A DNA stretch of 9,354 bases from JAEZFI01 sp044508215 (GTDB lineage Bacteria > Actinomycetota > Acidimicrobiia > Acidimicrobiales > Microtrichaceae), in assembly GCA_044508215.1 (NCBI GenBank), contig JBIQID010000124.1:1-9354 (forward strand). The letters are read 5' to 3'. The translations under genes were made by a program, and so were the position numbers. The notes below the pieces were generated by a model, which saw only the letters and a list, made by a program, of their open reading frames with translations, ran no database searches and was not told the origin of the DNA. Shown one piece after another: positions 5,419 through 9,354 of this stretch. Each line of letters starts with the position of its first letter. Positions within the stretch are counted from its first letter, which is position 1.

Positions 5419-7695
5419 TCAGCCGGCGGTGCGGGCCCGGATGATGTTGAGCGCCGAACCGGCCTTGAACCACTCGATGTGCTCGGGCGACATCGTGTGG
5501 TTGCACTCGAAGGTGAGGGTCGTGCCGTCGGACTTGTGCAGGCGGCACTCCACCGGGCGGTCGGGCGCCAGGTCGGCGAGGCCCGTGATCGAGATGCGGT
5601 CGTCCTCGCCGATCTGGTCGTAGACCGAGGGGTCGGCGAAGGTGAGCGCGAGGACGCCCTGCTTCTTCAGGTTCGTCTCGTGGATGCGGGCGAAGCTGCG
5701 CACGATGATCGCCCGGCACCCCCGGAACCGCGGCTCCATGGCGGCGTGCTCCCGGCTGGAGCCTTCACCCCAGTTCTCGTCGCCCACGGCGACCCACGGC
5801 TGGCCGGCCTCGTGGAGGTGCTTCGCGATCTCGGGGAACGACTTCGTCTGGCCGTCGAGCGGGTCCTTGCCCTCACCGGCCGCCCCGGTGAACGCGTTCA
5901 CGGCGCCGAGGAACAGGTTGCCCGAGATGTTCTCGAGGTGGCCGCGGTAGCGCAGCCACGGCCCCGCCATCGAGATGTGGTCGGTGGTGCACTTGCCATG
6001 CGCCTTGAGGAGGATGGGCAGCTCGGCGAGGTCGGAGCCGTCCCACGGCTCGAACGGCGTGAGCAGCTGGAGCCGCTCGGAGGTGGGGGAGACCTTCACC
6101 TCGATCCCGGAGCGGTCGGCGGGCGGCGGCACGAACGTGCTCTCGCCCGGATCGAACCCCTGCGCCGGGAGCTCCTCGCCCACGGGCACCCGCAGCTGGA
6201 CCTGCTCGCCCGCCTCGTTCGCGAGGGCGCCGTCGATCGGGTCGAAGTCGAGCGTGCCGGCGAGCGCCAGCGCCACCACGGTCTCGGGCGACGTCACGAA
6301 CGCATGGGTGTTCGCCGAGCCGTCGTTCCGCTTCGGGAAGTTGCGGTTGTAGGAGGTGACGATCGTGTTGGGGTTGGCGGTCTCGCTCTCGGGTCGTGAC
6401 CACTGGCCGATGCACGGGCCGCAGGCGTTGGCGAGCACCGTGGCGCCGGCCGCCTCGAACACGCCGAGCAGCCCGTCGCGCTCGATCGTGGCGCGCACCT
6501 GCTCCGAACCAGGCGTGATGAGCAGCGGTGCCTTCACACGCAGCCCGTTCTCCGCAGCGTGCCGCAGGATGGACGCGGCACGGGTGATGTCCTCGTAGCT
6601 CGAGTTCGTGCACGAGCCGACGAGCGCCGCTGAGATCTCCATCGGCCAGCCCTGCTCGCGGGCCTCGGCGCCCAGCGCCGACACCTCACGGGACAGGTCC
6701 GGGGTGAAGGGCCCGTTGATGTGCGGGCGGAGCGCCGAGAGGTCGATCTCGATGACCTGGTCGTAGTAGGCGCCCGGATCGGCGAGCACCTCGTCGTCGG
6801 CCCGCAGGTGGTTGGCCACCCCGTTGGCCGCATCGGCGATCTCCTCGCGGCCGGTGGCCTTGAGGTAGCGCTCCATGGCGTCGTCGTAGCCGAAGAGCGA
6901 CGTGGTGGCGCCGATCTCGGCGCCCATGTTGCAGATCGTCGCCTTGCCGGTGCAGGAGATGGAGGAGGCGCCGGGGCCGAAGTACTCGACGATCGCGCCG
7001 GTGCCGCCCTTGACCGTGAGGAGGTCGGCCACCTTCAGGATCACGTCCTTCGGGGCGCTCCAGCCGTTGAGCTCGCCCGTGAGGCGGACGCCGATGAGCT
7101 TCGGCCAGCGGATGTTGAACGGGAAGCCCGTCATCACGTCGACCGCGTCGGCGCCACCCACGCCGATGGCCACCATGCCGAGGCCGCCCGCGTTGGGCGT
7201 GTGGCTGTCGGTGCCGATCATCATCCCGCCGGGGAACGCGTACTGCTCGAGGACGACCTGGTGGATGATCCCTGACCCGGGGCCCCAGAAGCCGATGCCG
7301 TACCGCGCCGAGACGCTCTCGAGGAAGTCGTACACCTCGCGGTTGCCGGACTCGGCGGCCAGCAGGTCGACCTTGGCGTTCTCCTTCGCCTGGATCAGGT
7401 GGTCGCAGTGCACGGTGGAGGGGACTGCCGCCTCGTCGAGGCCTGCCGTCATGAACTGGAGGAGCGCCATCTGCGCCGTGGCGTCCTGCATGGCGACGCG
7501 GTCCGGCCGCAGATCGTTGTAGGAAACGCCGCGCTCGACGCCCGCCGCGGGGTCGTCGAGGTGGTTGATCAGGATCTTCTCGGCGAGCGTCAGCGGTCGG
7601 CCGAGGCGTTCACGCGCGGCGCCGATCCGGTCGTCGAGCGTGCCGTACACCCGCTTCACGAGGTCGATGGGCGTGCTGGCGGTGGGGTGGCTCAT
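5419..7695 (-). CDS. acn: Aconitate hydratase, mitochondrial-type aconitase
   Basis: Interconverts citrate and isocitrate via cis-aconitate, directly after citrate synthase in the TCA cycle; cytoplasmic, with a [4Fe-4S] cluster. The 758-residue length and motifs match the shorter, mitochondrial-type (ACO2-like) aconitases rather than the ~900-residue AcnA form. Cluster ligands are Cys362 (GSCTNSSYED), Cys425 and Cys428 (ANACGPCIGQW). Other signatures: HCDHLI at 96-101, GTDSHTPNAGGLG at 161-173, SYNRNFPKRNDG at 448-459, and the swivel-domain active-site GEGSSREHAAMEPR at 643-656. All key residues are present. The start ATG at 7695 is supported by GGAGGA five bases upstream, unlike the leaderless pattern of several neighbours. 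It is divergent from the GntR gene 71 bp away, with the shared region carrying repeats over its -10, so that regulator is the prime suspect for controlling it. It ends at a terminator shared with the convergent gene. Confidence 0.98.
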   Translation of the reverse strand: MSHPTASTPIDLVKRVYGTLDDRIGAARERLGRPLTLAEKILINHLDDPAAGVERGVSYNDLRPDRVAMQDATAQMALLQFMTAGLDEAAVPSTVHCDHLIQAKENAKVDLLAAESGNREVYDFLESVSARYGIGFWGPGSGIIHQVVLEQYAFPGGMMIGTDSHTPNAGGLGMVAIGVGGADAVDVMTGFPFNIRWPKLIGVRLTGELNGWSAPKDVILKVADLLTVKGGTGAIVEYFGPGASSISCTGKATICNMGAEIGATTSLFGYDDAMERYLKATGREEIADAANGVANHLRADDEVLADPGAYYDQVIEIDLSALRPHINGPFTPDLSREVSALGAEAREQGWPMEISAALVGSCTNSSYEDITRAASILRHAAENGLRVKAPLLITPGSEQVRATIERDGLLGVFEAAGATVLANACGPCIGQWSRPESETANPNTIVTSYNRNFPKRNDGSANTHAFVTSPETVVALALAGTLDFDPIDGALANEAGEQVQLRVPVGEELPAQGFDPGESTFVPPPADRSGIEVKVSPTSERLQLLTPFEPWDGSDLAELPILLKAHGKCTTDHISMAGPWLRYRGHLENISGNLFLGAVNAFTGAAGEGKDPLDGQTKSFPEIAKHLHEAGQPWVAVGDENWGEGSSREHAAMEPRFRGCRAIIVRSFARIHETNLKKQGVLALTFADPSVYDQIGEDDRISITGLADLAPDRPVECRLHKSDGTTLTFECNHTMSPEHIEWFKAGSALNIIRARTAG

Positions 7696-7700
7696 GTGGT

Positions 7701-7755
7701 TCCTCCGAGATCGACGACGTGATACAAGTATAGGACAGGTTCCCGAGGTCGACAG
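7701..7755 (-). promoter_or_regulatory. acn promoter and Shine-Dalgarno
   Basis: On the minus strand TATACT (7732-7727) is a good -10, with CTGTCG (7755-7750) as a weak -35 at a 17-bp spacing. Initiation near 7720 would leave a leader of about 25 bases containing GGAGGA (7706-7701), five bases before the ATG. The -10 lies inside the first pair of the ACARGT array. Confidence 0.6.
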
Positions 7756-7768
7756 GTAGCAGACAAGT
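7724..7768 (+). repeat. Four ACARGT elements in a symmetrical array: candidate operator
   Basis: ACAAGT at 7724-7729, ACAGGT at 7735-7740, ACAGGT at 7752-7757 and ACAAGT at 7763-7768. Start-to-start distances are 11, 17 and 11 bp, so there are two pairs each of form ACARGT-N5-ACARGT. The left pair covers the acn -10 region and the right pair ends in the GTG start of the GntR gene. The first element is also the core of the palindrome ATACAAGTAT (7722-7731). An 11-bp repeat puts both elements on about the same DNA face. I infer a GntR-protein operator controlling both genes. Confidence 0.6.
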
Positions 7769-8495
7769 GCGGCAGATCAGATACCAGGTGATCGCCGACG
7801 ACCTCCGCCGGCGCCTCCGTGAAGGCGATCTGGCGAACGGTCGTCTCCTCCCGTCCGAGGCGACGCTCTCGGCCGACTACGCGGCCAGCCGGGTGACGGT
7901 GCGCAGGGCGCTGGAGGCGCTGCGGGCCGAGGGGCTGGTCGAGAGCCGCAAGGGGTTCGGCTGGCTGGTCTCTGCCGACCCGCTCCCGCAGCAGCTGGGC
8001 CGGCTGGGCACGATCGAGCACCAGCTGGAGGCGGCGGGCATCCGCAGCGAGCGCCAGGTCCTGTCGTTCGGCTTCGTGGCGGCGTCGCGACACGTGCGGA
8101 GCGTGCTGGGGGAGCGGACGGTGCTCGAGGTGCGCCGCCTGCACCTGGCCGACGGCGAGCCGTTCGCCCGGGTCACCGTGTGGTGCGCCGAGGCGTTGGG
8201 CGCGCAGCTGTCGCGCTCCGACGTCGAACGGGCCTCTTTCCTCGAGCAGCTCCCGGTGGAGATCGGCGGTGCCACCCAGACCATCGGTGCGGACGGCGCC
8301 GAGCCGGAGGACGCCGAGCTCCTGGGCGTGCCCGCAGGAGCGCCCGTGCTGGTCGCCGAACGGATCACCCGCACCGTCGACGCTCAGCCCGTGCTGGTGA
8401 GCGAACTGGTCTTCCCTGCGCACCGGACACGCTTCGTGGTGGACCTCCCAGCCGACGACGGGCGGCTCCCGGAGGGGCTGCGCCTGGTCGAGTGA
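7767..8495 (+). CDS. GntR-family regulator, HutC subfamily (UTRA effector domain)
   Basis: A 242-residue protein of normal HutC-type length. Residues 1-70 are the GntR winged helix-turn-helix: YQVIADDLRRRLREGDL, then LPSEATLSADYAASRVTVRRALEALRAEGLVESRKGFGWLV, with the recognition helix about 41-50. Residues about 78-235 form a UTRA ligand-binding domain, with the LEVRRLHLADGEPFA segment at 120-134 and a terminal ERITRTVDAQPVLVSELVFPAHR stretch. HutC-family ligands include sugars, organic acids and histidine-pathway compounds; the ligand here is unknown. Divergence from aconitase with a shared repeat array suggests it represses acn and itself, perhaps sensing a TCA-linked metabolite; this is inference. 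The start is GTG at 7767 giving MRQIRYQ, which places the domain correctly; the only Shine-Dalgarno-like bases are AGG ten bases upstream, and an ACARGT element overlaps the start codon. A terminator follows at once. Confidence 0.93.
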   Translation: MRQIRYQVIADDLRRRLREGDLANGRLLPSEATLSADYAASRVTVRRALEALRAEGLVESRKGFGWLVSADPLPQQLGRLGTIEHQLEAAGIRSERQVLSFGFVAASRHVRSVLGERTVLEVRRLHLADGEPFARVTVWCAEALGAQLSRSDVERASFLEQLPVEIGGATQTIGADGAEPEDAELLGVPAGAPVLVAERITRTVDAQPVLVSELVFPAHRTRFVVDLPADDGRLPEGLRLVE

Positions 8496-8526
8496 CCGGT
8501 GAGGGCTCCCTCAGGCGGTGTTCTTT
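8495..8526 (+). terminator. Intrinsic terminator after the GntR gene
   Basis: A hairpin starting on the last base of the stop codon: ACCG (8495-8498) with CGGT (8516-8519) and TGAGG (8500-8504) with CCTCA (8509-8513), loop GCTC, small internal loop of G opposite GG, then a U-rich GTTCTTT. Plus-strand orientation. Confidence 0.65.
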
Positions 8527-8545
8527 CGTAGGGATCTCGGCTGGT

Positions 8546-8551
8546 TACAGT
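8546..8551 (+). promoter_or_regulatory. Predicted -10 element (TACAGT) for the small lipoprotein gene
   Basis: TACAGT fits TANNNT and lies nine bases before the ATG at 8561, which would give a leader of only about three bases. No Shine-Dalgarno is present. The -35 is not clear; TTCTTT at 8521-8526 is the nearest T-rich hexamer and its spacing is long. Confidence 0.4.
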
Positions 8552-8560
8552 GCCCGTCGT

Positions 8561-8926
8561 ATGTCGTCGATGAGGCGTCGGTTCGGGCTCGTGGGAGCCG
8601 CTGTGATGGTGGTGTCGGTGGCCGCTGCGTGCTCGAACGGTCCCGATCGCGAGGCGTTCGTCGACGAGATGACGTCGAAGGCCGCGGCGGGCTTCCAGGC
8701 GGAGTCGTTCTGGGGGTGCGTCTACGACAAGACCGACGACGGCACCCGCTCGGACCTGATGGACCTCGAGTTCTCCGAGGTGGGCGGCGCCAACGAGGAC
8801 CTCAGCCGGCGCGTGTCGGCGGTGATGGGGGAGTGCCTCGGGGTCGATCTCTCGAAGGTCGGTTCGTCGACCGCACCTGGTTCGACGCCGCCGTCGACCG
8901 CCCCCGACTCGGGGCCCGGGGCCTGA
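8561..8926 (+). CDS. Small secreted lipoprotein of unknown function
   Basis: A 121-residue protein. The N-terminus is a signal peptide: basic MRRR at 4-7, hydrophobic 8-23, then Val-Ala-Ala-Ala-Cys with Cys24 as probable lipid attachment, an acceptable Gram-positive lipobox though -3 is Ala rather than Leu. The mature domain (25-100) is acidic with two cysteines, Cys53 in WGCVYD and Cys92 in GECLGVD, which could form a disulfide outside the cell. Residues 101-121 are a Ser/Thr/Pro/Gly tail, probably disordered. I do not recognise the family. The frame is open further upstream into the GntR gene, but that part is shadow: the signal peptide and the -10 just before set the start at ATG 8561 (or 8570, three codons later). 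It is convergent with the Flp pilin gene, 18 bp away. Confidence 0.75.
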   Translation: MSSMRRRFGLVGAAVMVVSVAAACSNGPDREAFVDEMTSKAAAGFQAESFWGCVYDKTDDGTRSDLMDLEFSEVGGANEDLSRRVSAVMGECLGVDLSKVGSSTAPGSTPPSTAPDSGPGA

Positions 8927-8934
8927 GGCGGTCG

Positions 8935-8956
8935 GGCCAGCCGGTCAGGGCTGGCC
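8935..8956. terminator. Hairpin between the convergent lipoprotein and flp genes
   Basis: GGCCAGCC (8935-8942) pairs perfectly with GGCTGGCC (8949-8956) around a six-base loop. The loop contains the flp stop codon (8945-8947), so the hairpin covers the very end of that gene and follows the lipoprotein stop by eight bases. No U tract; a bidirectional terminator is the likely role. Confidence 0.5.
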
Positions 8957-9163
8957 GGCGAGGACGATCTTCTCGGCGTTGCGGTCGAGCTTCGACCCGT
9001 TCACGTCGCCGAACTCGCTGAGGGCGACCAGGCAGACCGCCGCGATGAGCGCCATCAGCAGCGCGTACTCGGTGAGTCCGGCGCCCCGCTCGCTGCGGCG
9101 TCGACGGTTGGGGGAGCGGTGCCGGCGGGTGCCGTCGGTCGGGGTGGAGGTCTGCGCGTCCAC
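8945..9163 (-). CDS. flp: Flp-family type IVb pilin (Tad pilus subunit)
   Basis: A 72-residue prepilin. Residues 1-26 are a basic, Arg-rich leader; the prepilin peptidase site is read as Gly27 followed by AGLTEY, with the conserved Glu32-Tyr33 pair at +5/+6. Residues 34-48 (ALLMALIAAVCLVAL) are the hydrophobic helix that anchors the subunit in the membrane and packs the pilus core. The mature protein is about 45 residues, normal for Flp pilins, which form tight-adherence (Tad) fibres. No tad assembly genes are visible here; they may lie beyond the right edge or elsewhere. Start GTG at 9163, with AAGGGA seven bases upstream as Shine-Dalgarno. The leader is at the long end for the family. It has a structured upstream region (9164-9354). 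Confidence 0.9.
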   Translation of the reverse strand: MDAQTSTPTDGTRRHRSPNRRRRSERGAGLTEYALLMALIAAVCLVALSEFGDVNGSKLDRNAEKIVLAGQP

Positions 9164-9267
9164 TGCGGATCCCTTCTGGGCCCCGCGAGCTGGGCTCGGA
9201 GGGCGATCGTCGGTCTGGTGCGACGCGGTGGACGGGCGGAGCGCTTGGTGAGGGCGCCCCAGGGGGT

Positions 9268-9290
9268 CTCCCGTAACACCGCTACAGGAG
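9268..9290 (-). promoter_or_regulatory. Hairpin upstream of flp, possible 5' leader element
   Basis: On the minus strand CTCCTGTA pairs with TACGGGAG (8 bp including one G-U) around loop GCGGTGT, 105 bp before the flp start. It could be part of a regulatory leader. I compared it by eye with the c-di-GMP-I riboswitch and could not match the conserved GACGCAAAGCC-type core, so I make no family call. Confidence 0.3.
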
Positions 9291-9320
9291 TCATCGGCGG
9301 ATCGGGCGGCTCACCTGCAT

Positions 9321-9334
9321 GGGCCGATCGGCCC
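9321..9334. promoter_or_regulatory. Perfect 14-bp palindrome GGGCCGATCGGCCC
   Basis: A self-complementary 14-mer 158 bp upstream of flp. It could be a dimeric regulator site for flp or for a gene beyond the right edge. It contains GCCGAT, like the start of a FliA/sigma28 -10 (GCCGATAA), but I see no matching TAAA -35 on the minus strand. In GC-rich DNA such palindromes also arise by chance. Confidence 0.3.
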
Positions 9335-9354
9335 TTCGTCCCGAGCCAAACGAC

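Noticed and set aside
3707..5719. 670-codon minus-strand open frame
   Set aside because: Antisense to the 6C RNA and the HAD/acyltransferase gene and overlapping the 3' end of acn. It crosses the bidirectional terminator and has no recognisable domain.
9055..9294. 79-codon minus-strand open frame upstream of and overlapping flp
   Set aside because: Pro/Arg/Thr-rich, no Shine-Dalgarno or domain, and overlaps the first third of the well-supported Flp frame. The frame is open to the window edge, so a longer upstream gene cannot be fully excluded, but composition argues against it.
1..9354. Mobile elements, CRISPR arrays, tRNA or rRNA genes
   Set aside because: No transposase or integrase, no spaced direct repeats of CRISPR type, and no tRNA- or rRNA-like sequence was seen. 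The content is core chromosomal.

Overview
The window is chromosomal DNA from a high-GC Gram-positive bacterium, almost certainly an actinobacterium. The evidence is strongly G/C-biased third codon positions, frequent GTG starts, apparent leaderless promoters (TANNNT placed just before start codons), a 6C-type small RNA (an actinobacterial family), and a HAD-phosphatase/acyltransferase fusion of the type found in actinobacteria. The single Flp pilin and overall style would fit Acidimicrobiia, but that finer placement is inference only.

Layout, left to right. (1) 1-1276, minus: a secreted lipoprotein of unknown function. It runs off the left edge, so it is an open frame without a stop in the window. 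(2) 1301-1334: a long hairpin terminating citrate synthase. (3) 1355-2623, minus: gltA, hexameric citrate synthase. (4) 2735-3643, minus: a LysR-family regulator. (5) 3679-3832, plus: a promoter, a 6C-like small RNA with three C-rich hairpin loops, and a textbook intrinsic terminator. (6) 3854-5311, plus: a HAD-IB phosphatase fused to a PlsC-type acyltransferase. (7) 5330-5377: a terminator shared with the convergent acn. (8) 5419-7695, minus: acn, a mitochondrial-type aconitase. (9) 7696-7766: a 71-bp divergent control region carrying four ACARGT elements in a regular array. (10) 7767-8495, plus: a GntR/HutC-family (UTRA) regulator, followed by a terminator. (11) 8561-8926, plus: a small lipoprotein. 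(12) 8945-9163, minus: a Flp-family pilin with a structured upstream region reaching the right edge.

How it fits together: the first two enzymes of the TCA cycle, citrate synthase and aconitase, lie in the same neighbourhood and each has a transcription factor beside it (LysR behind gltA, GntR/HutC divergent from acn). This suggests local control of carbon entry into the cycle, by analogy with the LysR proteins CitR/CcpC that act on citrate synthase and aconitase genes in Bacillus. The 6C RNA next to a HAD-IB gene resembles the arrangement I recall from mycobacteria and Streptomyces. The best candidates for something undescribed are the ACARGT array between acn and the GntR gene and the extra C-rich hairpin at the 5' end of the 6C RNA. 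Many long open frames opposite the real genes are artefacts of high GC content.
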